A DNA stretch of 64,000 nucleotides from JAHDNZ01 sp036721855 (lineage in GTDB: Bacteria; Bacillota; DTU065). Below the pieces are notes generated by a model that saw nothing but the letters and a program-made list of their open reading frames with translations, was not told where the DNA came from and made no database searches. Position 1 is the first letter of the stretch; each line of letters begins with the position of its first letter. The DNA lies in assembly GCA_036721855.1 (NCBI GenBank), contig DAIMKF010000006.1:1-64000 (forward strand), read 5' to 3'. Shown piece by piece: positions 32,878 to 41,857 of the stretch. Both the position numbers and the translations under genes were made by a program.

Positions 32878-34720
32878 GCTTAAACCTCCCCTGAGAAAGC
32901 AGCTTGCGGCGATTAATCAGCTGCCAAAGACCCGGTCTGCCGTCTGGGACAATAACCTGTCGGTAAAGTTCTCTCTTAGAAAGGCCCAATGCCTCGCCTG
33001 CTTCAATGCTTTTGGCATTAAGAGGCGAAATACGATTGGCCATGGTAATTAAGAGTGCACTACCTAAACCTCCGGCTACTATATAGATTACTTTAACTAA
33101 CAGTGTAGTTGAAAAAGGCATGATTAAAGCTACCAGGCTTATTTCGGTTATACCTAGAATCCAGCCATAAAAAGGAGCCAAGAAGTTTTGTTTCATAAGC
33201 AGGTAACTGCCCCATAACGAATGATCAATGGCTATAAAGACCCAAAGAAGAATGACTGCGGCTGCTAAAGCCGCTAAGGGTACTATACCGCCAACTACTC
33301 CTCCAATTTGGCTTTTAATATCCTCTTTTATTTCAGCTGCGGGTTTGCAAACAACCCCGGGGATTGTAGGAGCTTTTTCGGTAGTTACAACCCTAAGTGC
33401 CTTTTGGCGATTTAAGGATTCTATATCACGCCAGCTTTTATATATATCTTCGTCGCTCCAAGATGGCAAACTTTCCTTGAGTTTTAATAGTGGGTCTGCG
33501 GGTAGAGTTTTAATCCATTCAAGAACCTTGTTCGCAAGATCAGCCCGGAAGTTTTCCGGTAATCTCCCAATTCGATCCCACAAAATCAGTATCTCCAGCT
33601 TAGATCTCAAGGCTTCAGGCAACTCTAAGTTTTGTTTTCTTGCCAACTGTTCTAAATCTCTAAGAAGTAGTGAAAAGTCTTGGCCTTGCAGAATCTTGGT
33701 TGCTAGTTCTTTGGCGCTTACTTTTAAATCGGTAGCATCGGAAACAGGCGTCCAAGACTCAAGATCCCGACGTGGACTTTCTAAACGATAAGTTGGTAGT
33801 ACTTCTTTAAGACGTCCGCTCCCATCAAGCAGATAAGCCTTTTCATTGCCTTTTAACTTTAAGGAGTCTCCGCTTACAAGGTATATACCATCTGTAAAAA
33901 CACGGGCACGAAATTCGGTTTTGGGCTTGGAACCGATTTTAAGAGATTGATTAGATAAAATAAGATCAGCTCCGACTGGAAGTTTTTTGTCAAAGACTAA
34001 TCGGGAATTATAACTTTTTAAAAGTCTGACTGCATCACCCATAACTCCTTCTGTGGAAGCAGCTAAATACCAGTATTCTTTGCCTTCCAAAGCCTTTTCT
34101 ATTTCTTTTCGGGCTTTGGCAGCTTCTTGATTAGTCTGATCGGTTAACTCCAGTTCCCAAACATAGTAAGGAGCAGTTAGAGTCCTTAGCTTATTCTGAA
34201 CGCTTTCCAAATGCCTTCTATCACGAGCAACCACATAAAGCCCTGTAGGCCCTTTGGCTGCAAAGCGTATTTCAGGCCAGGTATTTACCTGTTTAATTAA
34301 TTTAGGATATACCTCCTGAGGTATTCCTTGCACTATAATTGCTGTATCCAGTAAAAGAGCTAATCCGGCATAACCCGGCAGAGGACCGACAAGTTTAGCT
34401 ACCTCATCTAAAGCACCGTTTTTCAAATCCTGTTCACTAAATCCTATCAAAATGTGTGTCTTATCACCTAGTGTTTTACCTACACGATAGCGAAAAGCTT
34501 CTCGGCCGGAGTATGTTTCTTGTAAACCTTGCAAAAAACCCAGGGTATTTTTCTTTTCTACCTGGACAACAACTTGGTAATCTTTTCCCCCGACCAAATC
34601 ATCTAATCCCCTTTGTACATAGAAGGAAAAGCCATGACCAGCGGCAAGAAGTGCAGTTGTGAGCAAAATAATTTCCAGAAAAATTACTATGGCTAAATCT
34701 GTGTGAATTCCACCACGCAT
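32870..34720 (-). CDS. Unusual ABC permease: large periplasmic domain plus C-terminal EAA loop
   Basis: 616 residues with membrane helices at about 9-28, 475-497, 517-536 and 539-560. Residues 30-470 are predicted periplasmic. After the last helix comes KSIEAGEALGLSKRELYRQVIVPDGRPG (about 570-597, given here in part), which matches the EAA coupling loop of type I importer permeases. The one-helix, big periplasmic domain, three-helix plan is that of MacB/LolCDE/FtsX proteins instead. I know no family with both features. Its partner is the ATPase just downstream. An extended -10 promoter precedes it. Position inside the lipid A/LPS block suggests envelope transport, but the substrate is unknown. 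Confidence 0.65.
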   Translation of the reverse strand: MRGGIHTDLAIVIFLEIILLTTALLAAGHGFSFYVQRGLDDLVGGKDYQVVVQVEKKNTLGFLQGLQETYSGREAFRYRVGKTLGDKTHILIGFSEQDLKNGALDEVAKLVGPLPGYAGLALLLDTAIIVQGIPQEVYPKLIKQVNTWPEIRFAAKGPTGLYVVARDRRHLESVQNKLRTLTAPYYVWELELTDQTNQEAAKARKEIEKALEGKEYWYLAASTEGVMGDAVRLLKSYNSRLVFDKKLPVGADLILSNQSLKIGSKPKTEFRARVFTDGIYLVSGDSLKLKGNEKAYLLDGSGRLKEVLPTYRLESPRRDLESWTPVSDATDLKVSAKELATKILQGQDFSLLLRDLEQLARKQNLELPEALRSKLEILILWDRIGRLPENFRADLANKVLEWIKTLPADPLLKLKESLPSWSDEDIYKSWRDIESLNRQKALRVVTTEKAPTIPGVVCKPAAEIKEDIKSQIGGVVGGIVPLAALAAAVILLWVFIAIDHSLWGSYLLMKQNFLAPFYGWILGITEISLVALIMPFSTTLLVKVIYIVAGGLGSALLITMANRISPLNAKSIEAGEALGLSKRELYRQVIVPDGRPGLWQLINRRKLLSQGRFKHA

Positions 34721-34742
34721 GAGTCTCCCTCCTCTCGCCTCA

Positions 34743-34751
34743 ATTATAGCA
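34743..34751 (-). promoter_or_regulatory. Extended -10 promoter for the ABC permease/ATPase operon
   Basis: Minus reads TGCTATAAT, a perfect -10 with the TGn extension, and no good -35 at 17 bp. Predicted start near 34736, about 15 bases before the SD region GGAGGGAG of the permease gene. Confidence 0.6.
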
Positions 34752-34809
34752 GAATCAACATCTCTGCCCCATTGGTAAGTTCCTGCATTTTAAACAGAAG
34801 CTAGAAAAA

Positions 34810-34832
34810 AAGAGGGGCGGTTAGCCCCTCTT
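34810..34832 (-). terminator. Terminator of the aminotransferase gene
   Basis: AAGAGGGGC and GCCCCTCTT form a perfect 9-bp stem with a 5-nt loop, followed on minus by TTTTTTTC, just past the aminotransferase stop. Confidence 0.9.
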
Positions 34833-34834
34833 CT

Positions 34835-36214
34835 CTATTTACGATTAAAAACACCCGCTAAAATAGAACTTGAACTTTTTACTGCCATTCCTAGAAAACT
34901 TTTATTCGTTTCGAAAATTTTATCAAGTGAGTCAACCACATGATCTATTTCCTCTCTCTTTACCACAAGAGGAGGTTCTAGCCTGACAACATTGGGATTA
35001 TTTAGGGTATAGGCGGTAATGACACCATATTTATTTTGCAGTTGTCCCGCCACCAAAGAACCCAAATACTCTTCTGAAGCGCGGGAGAGAGCTCCTCCGC
35101 TTATCTTATCGAGCATACCTTTTGGTTGTTCAAATTCCAAGCCAATTAAAAGCCCCCGGCCGCGAACTTCTTTGATCAGACCATATTTCCCCTTCAAAGT
35201 CTGAAGTTTATTTAACAGATAATCTCCCAACTCTAGGGCTCTTCCGATTAGATTGTCTTTTTGGATAACCTCCAAAGCAGCTATCCCGGCAGCAGCAGCC
35301 CAAGTATTGCCGCCAAAGGTTGTGGTGTGTAAAAGACACTTTTCTTTGGTGCCATAGGCTTTGTTCCAAATCTCTTCGGTGGTAATAAATACCGAGGAAG
35401 GCATAATGCCACCACTTAGAGATTTGGCTATACACATTATATCAGGCTTGGCCTCATCCCATTCACAGGCAAACATTTTGCCGGTTCTGCCAAGACCGGT
35501 CTGAATTTCATCGGCGATAAACAAAGCTCCATAGGCGTGACAAACTTCTTCTACAGCCTTCAAATAGCCTTTATCCGGAACTATAATTCCACCTTCACCT
35601 TGAATAGGTTCAACGATAAAAGCGGCCACATCGCCTTGTTTTAATCGTTCCTCAAGCGCTTTAATATCGTTGAAGGGAATCTTGTCACAAGCAGGAACCA
35701 GGGGTCTGAAAGGCTCCTGGTACTTTTGTCTGCCGGTTAGAGATAAAGCACCCATAGTCTTGCCATGAAAAGAACCTATTGTTGAAATAATTGCCGGCTT
35801 TTGTGTTGCAATACGAGCAACTTTAAGAGCACCTTCCACAGCTTCAGCGCCACTGTTGCCAAAGAAACAATGTTTCAGATCTCCTGGTGTAATCTCAGCT
35901 AAATTATGTGCCAGCACTCCAGCCAAAGCAGGTAGTGAGGCTTGCATGAAATTAGGACGGCCTACAACCTTTTTTATTGTCTCAATAACATAAGGGTGAT
36001 TGTGGCCGGTGTTTAATGAACCATAACCACCTAAAAAATCAAGGTATTCATTGCCGTCACTATCCCATACTTTTACGCCCTCAGCTTGGACAAAGAGTTT
36101 GTCAAAATCAAGCATGCCAAGCAATGAAGCAAAAGCTGTATTGCCATATTCACGATGGAGATCGATAATGGATTTTCTGTCTAATTTAAGAGCTTCTTCA
36201 ATTGTAATCAACAA
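34835..36214 (-). CDS. Class III PLP aminotransferase (putrescine/ornithine type)
   Basis: 459 residues of fold-type I class III: LGGYGSLNTGHNHP, FGNSGAEAVEGALKVAR, FHGKTMGALSLTG, IADEIQTGLGRTG and IAKSLSGG with the PLP lysine. The N-terminal extension and LDFLGGYG text are closest to putrescine aminotransferases (PatA/YgjG). It transfers the amino group of a diamine or ornithine-like substrate to a 2-oxo acid. It is the last gene of the lptD-lptC-lptA run and 9 bases after lptA. A role in making an aminated envelope sugar or lipid is possible but unproved. Start is TTG after GGGGG. Confidence 0.82.
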   Translation of the reverse strand: MLITIEEALKLDRKSIIDLHREYGNTAFASLLGMLDFDKLFVQAEGVKVWDSDGNEYLDFLGGYGSLNTGHNHPYVIETIKKVVGRPNFMQASLPALAGVLAHNLAEITPGDLKHCFFGNSGAEAVEGALKVARIATQKPAIISTIGSFHGKTMGALSLTGRQKYQEPFRPLVPACDKIPFNDIKALEERLKQGDVAAFIVEPIQGEGGIIVPDKGYLKAVEEVCHAYGALFIADEIQTGLGRTGKMFACEWDEAKPDIMCIAKSLSGGIMPSSVFITTEEIWNKAYGTKEKCLLHTTTFGGNTWAAAAGIAALEVIQKDNLIGRALELGDYLLNKLQTLKGKYGLIKEVRGRGLLIGLEFEQPKGMLDKISGGALSRASEEYLGSLVAGQLQNKYGVITAYTLNNPNVVRLEPPLVVKREEIDHVVDSLDKIFETNKSFLGMAVKSSSSILAGVFNRK

Positions 36215-36223
36215 CTATTCCCC

Positions 36224-36856
36224 CTACTTGGTTTTAGTTTTAAACTCTAATTTACCCTTGACTTTATAAGTACCCTTGTCTATATTCGCTTCTAAATAGC
36301 CATCAGGGCTACTTAAGGTGCGATCTTCTTCGAGAAGTTTGATCTTGCCGGATAACTTAGCCACACCGGTTTTATCACTAAACTCGAGAATATCACCATA
36401 GATAGTTTTCTTCTCATCGTTAATGATTATATTGCCTTCGGCTTTGACATCTTTAACTTCTGTCCATAGTTCTACCTCGTTGGCATTGATTGTGAGCTCT
36501 TTGTCTTCCCTTTTTTGTTTAATACAAACACCGCCTAGGAGCTTAGCATACTTATTATCGGTATCAAAGAAGACCTCTTTGGAGGTAATATTCATATTAT
36601 CATTGGTAATAAAACATTCACCAAAGGCTCTGGCAATTTTTGTCTTGGTATTATAGATCAGCTTCTGGGTGACAATTTGAGTTTTCCCCTGGCTAATCAC
36701 TATCTCTTTGCCAACTACAGTAACCTCATCACCTTCGCCGCCAACCATTTCACCGTCTTCGCTAACAGTAAACCATAACTCTTCGTCAGAGGCAACAGCT
36801 GTACAACAAATAATAAAAGCTAAGACTACCATAAGAAGTGCTAGTTTTTTCTTCAT
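36224..36856 (-). CDS. lptA: LptA-like periplasmic LPS-transport protein (OstA domain)
   Basis: 210 residues with a signal peptide (cut near residue 22) and the OstA/LptA beta-jellyroll pattern of repeated I.....K..G...I strands (VTVVGKEIVISQGKTQIV, ARAFGECFITNDN, VKAEGNIIINDEKKTIYGDI). It would bridge LptC and LptD across the periplasm. It follows the LptC-like gene and shares its operon. Sequence identity to classical LptA is low, so the call is on fold pattern and context. Confidence 0.78.
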   Translation of the reverse strand: MKKKLALLMVVLAFIICCTAVASDEELWFTVSEDGEMVGGEGDEVTVVGKEIVISQGKTQIVTQKLIYNTKTKIARAFGECFITNDNMNITSKEVFFDTDNKYAKLLGGVCIKQKREDKELTINANEVELWTEVKDVKAEGNIIINDEKKTIYGDILEFSDKTGVAKLSGKIKLLEEDRTLSSPDGYLEANIDKGTYKVKGKLEFKTKTK

Positions 36857-36864
36857 GGATTTAT

Positions 36865-36880
36865 GCCGGCCACACCCGGC
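36865..36880 (-). promoter_or_regulatory. GC-rich hairpin in the lptC-lptA spacer
   Basis: GCCGG and CCGGC pair around a 6-nt loop, directly in front of the lptA start codon, where no normal SD is seen. It may tune lptA translation. Short, so only moderately supported. Confidence 0.35.
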
Positions 36881-36893
36881 CTAGCCCCCTTTC

Positions 36894-37523
36894 TTATCTT
36901 AATTTAGAACCGACCCGCACTGTTAAAGGTCCTTTTACGCGGTAGCTTTGGGTCTCCCAGTTAAATTCTAAGCTTGAACCATAGACACTAAGACCATCGT
37001 TATCTTTTAATTCCATGTTTTCGCTTGCATAGAGGATCTTTTTACTTACATCACCTGAAAGCTTGTCGGAAATAAGTGTGTACCTGTCTGTTTTTACAAC
37101 AGATGTACCTTCTGTTTCAAACTGTTCTTTGGAGATTTCATATATCACCTTAGGAGCTGCCAATTCGAAATCTTTTCCTACAGCTGTAATCAGTACATTT
37201 CCTATAGCTACTAACCTTTCTTTTTTTTCATACCAATTGGCAATATTAGCTGTCAGTTTGAGCTCTGGTTTTCCTTCACTATAGGTAAGCACTTCTCCTA
37301 GTGCCTGAAACTCAAAATGGGTATCATATTCTATCAGTTGTTCAGCTTCCAAAGAAAAGGTCGGCTTACCATCTTTGCGTTCAACGATCTCAATCATTTC
37401 GATCACTTTTTTATACTCGCTGGGCAATGGTTCGCGTGCAGGCTTTTGGGGTGCCTGCGTACCACAACCCGTTAAAAGCGATAGGGCTGCAATTAATAAA
37501 ACCAGGTTTTTAGGCACCCTCAA
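36894..37523 (-). CDS. lptC: LptC-like lipoprotein
   Basis: 209 residues from a TTG seven bases after GGGAGG. Residues 1-20 are a lipoprotein signal with lipobox LLTGC. The remainder is an LptC/OstA-like jellyroll with strands such as FSLEAEQLIEYDTHFEFQALGEVLTY and ERLVAIGNVLITAVG. E. coli LptC is a bitopic inner-membrane protein; here a lipid anchor would hold it. It lies between lptD and lptA. Confidence 0.75.
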   Translation of the reverse strand: MRVPKNLVLLIAALSLLTGCGTQAPQKPAREPLPSEYKKVIEMIEIVERKDGKPTFSLEAEQLIEYDTHFEFQALGEVLTYSEGKPELKLTANIANWYEKKERLVAIGNVLITAVGKDFELAAPKVIYEISKEQFETEGTSVVKTDRYTLISDKLSGDVSKKILYASENMELKDNDGLSVYGSSLEFNWETQSYRVKGPLTVRVGSKLR

Positions 37524-37552
37524 AGTCAAACCTCCCTTCGAATAAAGCTGAC

Positions 37553-39853
37553 TTAATTTCCAGAACTAAGAGCTGAGAGCATATCACTGCTAAATTCCAA
37601 ACCACTGCTACTGGCTTTAACTTTCATCGGTTTATTACCAATAGCTTTAATTCTAAACTCTAGCCAAACAGCTTTGTTGATAGAATCATAAGTTAGATCA
37701 AGCTCTCTACAATGCAAATCTCTGCCTAAAGTAACTTTTAGAGTAGTATATTTATTGGTTTGGGGGTTGAATACAGCTTCACCTCGTAAACTATACAAAC
37801 CATATTTAAATGTACCTTTACCATTTAATTCTTTGAGTTGCCATTTATCTTTATCTTTGCTGTAGTTAATACGACCTTCTAAGCTCAGGTTTTCCATAGG
37901 TTCAACTTTAATGTTTCCCGCAACTTTAATTGCCTCAAAGGGAACTAGATTATAGACATGCTCAATATTAGCCGTAAGTTTACCATAACTAATTCTGTGG
38001 GTGTTATCTAAAGTTTTAAAAGTTGCTTTAGTAAGATCATAACCTGTTTTTATTTCGGTGGTAACAGCATAAAAGGTATTACGAAGACCAAAATCCAAGC
38101 TGTGAATGTTAGATAGTTTATCAAAGCTAAACGGTGAATTGCCGAAAACATCGCGTTTGGTGTAGTCAATGGTAAAATTCCAGTTCCTTGCCGGCTGATA
38201 GCCAAGGCCCAAAGCACTGCGCCAGGAAAGAACATAAGGGCTGAAGGTCTTTAGATTATAAACAGTACCCTGACCCTCACCAAGAAGATTGAAGTTTAAT
38301 CTTGTAGTTATTCTATAGGTTTTTCGACCTAAAACACCTCTGAAACTTAGTTTATCGCTTTCAATTTTTCTTGGCTCTTCTTTATAATGGCCAACAGTAG
38401 TCTCAAACAATATAGGCCAAGTTAAAAGGCTTAGGCTACGAGTCCTTAAAACTAATTCAGGTTGGCGAAATAACCTACTGTAGGTAGTACTAGCAGTTTC
38501 TTCCTGACTTTTATCTTCTTGCTGCCACCTAAGGGTGCCTGTGAGATATTTGGCATTATAATTCAAGGTACCATCATAACTTAGAACTGTTATCCAAGGT
38601 TGGTTGGCTTTTTGATAATTGCTAAAATTAACAGCTAAATTAGCTCTTACGGCATTGCTAAGCTTTAGAGACTGACTGGTCTCCAATTTAAATTCTTCTT
38701 TAACAGTGGCCGGAGTATTCTCATCACTGTAGCTAAATCTAAGATTACCCGAATAACTACTGCCACTGAAACTATAATTTAAACTGGTGTTTTTTAATAA
38801 TTTGGGAGATAGCTCTGTATAATCCTCTTTATAGGCACCTGTTCCTGAGAGTCTAAAATTACCTTTGGCGATGTTAAAACTTCCTGAGGTATCAAAAAGC
38901 TTAATCTTGTTAAAAAAAGGATTGTAAATAAGGTAATAACGGGCATTGAGATTATTATTATCCTTTGAATAAGCATGCTGTATACCTTGACCAATTCCCA
39001 ATTTTTTTAAGTAATCAATGTTTATCTCCCCTTTGTTGTAAGCATTTAGGGTATAAACATAGGCCAGTTTAACAAAAAAGCCCTCTTTAGCTGATGATCC
39101 GAACTGAGGAAACTTCCAATAGTTCTTTTTTTCTTTTAAAGAAACCTGCCAATACGGGAAATAAAACAAGGGTAATTTCCCTTCTTTATAATAGAGGTTG
39201 CGCATAATAAGTTTATCATCTTCATAAATCTCGATTATTTTGGCGGCAATATGATAATGAGGATTGTCAAGATTACAAGTGGTAATTTGGCCTCCTTCCA
39301 GGCGCAGGTAGTTTTTTTCAAAACTCATTGTTTGACCATAAAGGTAGATCTCATCCTTAAATTTTTCATTCTCAATGTGACCTCTTACCCCTTTGATGGT
39401 ACCGGTTTTTGTTTTGTAATTATAGATAAGTTCTTCCCCGGTAAATTCTTTTGTACCTTCTACAACCCTAACTCCCCCTGAAAAATGTACCACATTGTTT
39501 TCCAAATCGACTTCAGCAATATTTCCTTTGGCTGTAAAGTCTGAGCCGCGAATGTTGACATCACCTTTGATGGTAACTTTTTTTTCATCACCAGATAGTT
39601 CATCATCGGCTGATACTAAAATCTCATCCTCAGCAATATTATCAGATTCTTCTTCTTCTTTTTTATTAGTTTCTAAAACTTCAGTTTCCAGGGCACTTTC
39701 TTGATTGGCTTTTTCTTTTAGTTCAACTTCTGATGAGATGGCAGTCTTTCCATTAAGGGATGATTTGGCATCATCATTAATTAGATCCTCAGCTAACACA
39801 CTCATGCTAAGGACTATAATAATTCCTAATATAATTATGCTTGTTTTTTTCAA
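37553..39853 (-). CDS. lptD: LptD-like outer-membrane LPS assembly protein
   Basis: 766 residues: signal peptide, an acidic low-complexity stretch (about 22-90, rich in Glu/Asp/Lys/Ser), an OstA jellyroll domain (VTIKGDVNIRGSDFTAKGNIAEV, ITTCNLDNPHYHIAAKIIEIYEDDKLIMRN at about 200-230), then a long barrel of alternating strands. The TCNLDNPHYHI block is the typical LptD junction. It inserts LPS into the outer leaflet. It does not end in Phe. Lies immediately after lptF with a 13-base gap. Confidence 0.9.
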   Translation of the reverse strand: MKKTSIIILGIIIVLSMSVLAEDLINDDAKSSLNGKTAISSEVELKEKANQESALETEVLETNKKEEEESDNIAEDEILVSADDELSGDEKKVTIKGDVNIRGSDFTAKGNIAEVDLENNVVHFSGGVRVVEGTKEFTGEELIYNYKTKTGTIKGVRGHIENEKFKDEIYLYGQTMSFEKNYLRLEGGQITTCNLDNPHYHIAAKIIEIYEDDKLIMRNLYYKEGKLPLFYFPYWQVSLKEKKNYWKFPQFGSSAKEGFFVKLAYVYTLNAYNKGEINIDYLKKLGIGQGIQHAYSKDNNNLNARYYLIYNPFFNKIKLFDTSGSFNIAKGNFRLSGTGAYKEDYTELSPKLLKNTSLNYSFSGSSYSGNLRFSYSDENTPATVKEEFKLETSQSLKLSNAVRANLAVNFSNYQKANQPWITVLSYDGTLNYNAKYLTGTLRWQQEDKSQEETASTTYSRLFRQPELVLRTRSLSLLTWPILFETTVGHYKEEPRKIESDKLSFRGVLGRKTYRITTRLNFNLLGEGQGTVYNLKTFSPYVLSWRSALGLGYQPARNWNFTIDYTKRDVFGNSPFSFDKLSNIHSLDFGLRNTFYAVTTEIKTGYDLTKATFKTLDNTHRISYGKLTANIEHVYNLVPFEAIKVAGNIKVEPMENLSLEGRINYSKDKDKWQLKELNGKGTFKYGLYSLRGEAVFNPQTNKYTTLKVTLGRDLHCRELDLTYDSINKAVWLEFRIKAIGNKPMKVKASSSGLEFSSDMLSALSSGN

Positions 39854-39866
39854 ATCAATCCCTCCT

Positions 39867-40949
39867 CTAAACCCGTTCCACTTCCCACAAAAGAATAACC
39901 CCTATGATTAAAAATAGGACTGTCGGTAGCCAAGCCCCTAGTATGGGGGTTATGATTCCTTCTATACCAAGTGTGCGAAAAAGAGCGCTCAATACATAGT
40001 ACAGTAGTGCAATTCCAATGGCTAACCCCACACCTAAAAAAGTCCCGCCTTTGCCGAATTTGATACTCAAAGGTGCGCCTAAAAGTACAAACACTAAACT
40101 TACTAAAGGTATAGATACCTTGCGATGGTAATCAACAATCAATTCATTAACATTGGCACCTGATCTGCCAAAAATAGCAATCTGCTCGGCTAATTCTTTT
40201 CTTGTCATTTCACTGGTACTTTTTTGCACTCCAAAAATTGTTTCTAAATCCTGACCAATATTAATAGCTACTTCTTTAAACTTTTTCTCACTGGTAACAA
40301 AGCCTGCCTCATCGAATTCCCTACTCATGCCATCTCTCAAAATAAGTGTTTTTTCTTCGTAACCGGCTTCTTTGGCTGAGATAATCTCCGGCAAGCCAAT
40401 ATAGTTGGTCTGATAAACCAAAACATCTTTCATAACACCATTAGTCCTATCTACATAACGCACATAAAAATAGTAATTGCCTGTCCCTCTAAAGAATACA
40501 TCTTCTTCGATTTGGGGTAAGTTATCTTGAAAGATCACTTTTCTAATAACCTCTTCAAACTCAGCATTAGCCCTAGGAGCTATGTAATCACCCAATATAA
40601 AAGACATAGCACTAATAGCAATTCCCAAGAGAATAAGAGGGGCTGCCAATGAAATAAAACTGATACCTGCTGTTCTCATAACAGTCATCTCTGAGTCTTT
40701 AACTAAACGTCCCAGAGAAATAAAAACTGCCAAAAGAACTGCCACAGGTAAGGTGAGAATAATAATATCTGGCAACTTAAACCAAATAAGTTTCAGAACT
40801 ACGGTTAAAGGACTGCGGCGTGAAACCAAATAATCCATCAGCTCAAAAAGAAGATCACTCATAAGGATTACTGTCATTCCAGCGATGCCCATTAAAAATG
40901 GTGCGGTGAATTCTTTAAGTATATAGCGTTTGAAAATCTTATTGTGCAT
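39867..40949 (-). CDS. LptF/LptG-family LPS export permease (copy 2)
   Basis: 360 residues from the ATG about six bases after GTGGGTGA. KRYILKEFTAPFLMGIAGMTVILMSDLLFE start, PDIILTLPVAVLLAVFISLGRL, periplasmic jellyroll (about 130-240), and VSIPLVSLVFVLLGAPLSIKFGKGG near 265-290. Second half of the LPS permease pair; the other gene is at 21888, about 17 kb away, with lptB. It leads the lptD-lptC-lptA run. Confidence 0.93.
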   Translation of the reverse strand: MHNKIFKRYILKEFTAPFLMGIAGMTVILMSDLLFELMDYLVSRRSPLTVVLKLIWFKLPDIIILTLPVAVLLAVFISLGRLVKDSEMTVMRTAGISFISLAAPLILLGIAISAMSFILGDYIAPRANAEFEEVIRKVIFQDNLPQIEEDVFFRGTGNYYFYVRYVDRTNGVMKDVLVYQTNYIGLPEIISAKEAGYEEKTLILRDGMSREFDEAGFVTSEKKFKEVAINIGQDLETIFGVQKSTSEMTRKELAEQIAIFGRSGANVNELIVDYHRKVSIPLVSLVFVLLGAPLSIKFGKGGTFLGVGLAIGIALLYYVLSALFRTLGIEGIITPILGAWLPTVLFLIIGVILLWEVERV

Positions 40950-40976
40950 TGAATCACCCACTTTAAGAATTTAAAA

Positions 40977-41002
40977 ATAGGCACCTGAGTCTAGGCGCCT
41001 AT
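40977..41002 (-). terminator. Terminator after the barrel gene at 41033
   Basis: ATAGGCGCC and GGTGCCTAT (one mismatch) pair around an 8-nt loop and are followed on minus by TTTTTAAA, between the barrel gene and lptF. Confidence 0.75.
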
Positions 41003-41032
41003 CTTAGGCATCCGCCCTCATTTCCTCATCCC

Positions 41033-41845
41033 TTAAAAAACATAATTAAAGCCCGCACTGTGACCAATCTTTCCCTCTTTATAAGCAAGACCTAAGTCTA
41101 GACTGTAGCGGTTTTTATCTTTAAGACCACTATATGTTACCCCTAAAGAGGGCATAAATTGTTTAAATGTTGTATCTAGTCCTAAACCGCCTCGAAAACA
41201 CCACGAGGTTCTTTTATACTCCAAACCAAAGCTAAAATTGGTCCTTTTGTCTGGACTAGTAAAAGCATCAAAGCTTATAGCTAAGGGCTGAATAATCCTA
41301 AAGGTAAGAGCAAGACGAACTAAAGATGTGTTTGATATCAATGAATTGTTATTGTCCGACCATGTTAAAATATCTTTTACCACTAGAGCCGTTGTTAGAT
41401 TTTCAAACCAATCTGCCCCAATAGCTAGATCCATACCATACGAATTGGGGTTAGCCTTTCTATAGATCAGGTTTATCCCGCCGTAGACAGGACTAGTACA
41501 AAAAGCGATGGTGTAATAAAAATGGTTTTGTTTAGCTTCTGGGATGAAAAGCCAAGTAAGGCCTCCTGCTAATCTAAAATTAGTGAGTCTGGGGTTATAT
41601 AAATCTGAAAAACCTGGTTCTAAATAACCCATAACGATCCTGTTTGTGCCAAAATATTCATAGCCGCCTCCTAAAAGACGCCCTTTTAGCTGACTAAGTG
41701 CGGCAGGATTATTTAACACAGCATCAAACCCATAAGCTGTTGCGGCACCTAAATTTTTCTGACTAAAAAGTTCAGAGGCTAAACTTACTCTAGCCATAGC
41801 ACAGATTATAAATACTAATGCTAAAGCCAACCATCTTTTTTGCAA
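41033..41845 (-). CDS. Putative outer-membrane barrel protein (PorV/FadL-like look)
   Basis: 270 residues from a TTG eight bases after AGGAGG. Signal peptide cut near residue 24, then LGAATAYGFDAVLNNPAALSQL, the NNPA turn typical of PorV/UPF0164 and FadL-like barrels, and about a dozen amphipathic strands to a terminal NYVF. Probably 14-stranded or smaller barrel. Its function is unknown; neighbours are another small barrel gene and lpxD. Confidence 0.65.
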   Translation of the reverse strand: MQKRWLALALVFIICAMARVSLASELFSQKNLGAATAYGFDAVLNNPAALSQLKGRLLGGGYEYFGTNRIVMGYLEPGFSDLYNPRLTNFRLAGGLTWLFIPEAKQNHFYYTIAFCTSPVYGGINLIYRKANPNSYGMDLAIGADWFENLTTALVVKDILTWSDNNNSLISNTSLVRLALTFRIIQPLAISFDAFTSPDKRTNFSFGLEYKRTSWCFRGGLGLDTTFKQFMPSLGVTYSGLKDKNRYSLDLGLAYKEGKIGHSAGFNYVF

Positions 41846-41857
41846 CCTCTCCACCTC

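Noticed and set aside
33228..33791. 187-codon plus-strand frame across the ABC permease
   Set aside because: Antisense to a coding gene whose frame has domain structure; Ser/Arg-rich composition typical of reverse-strand frames.
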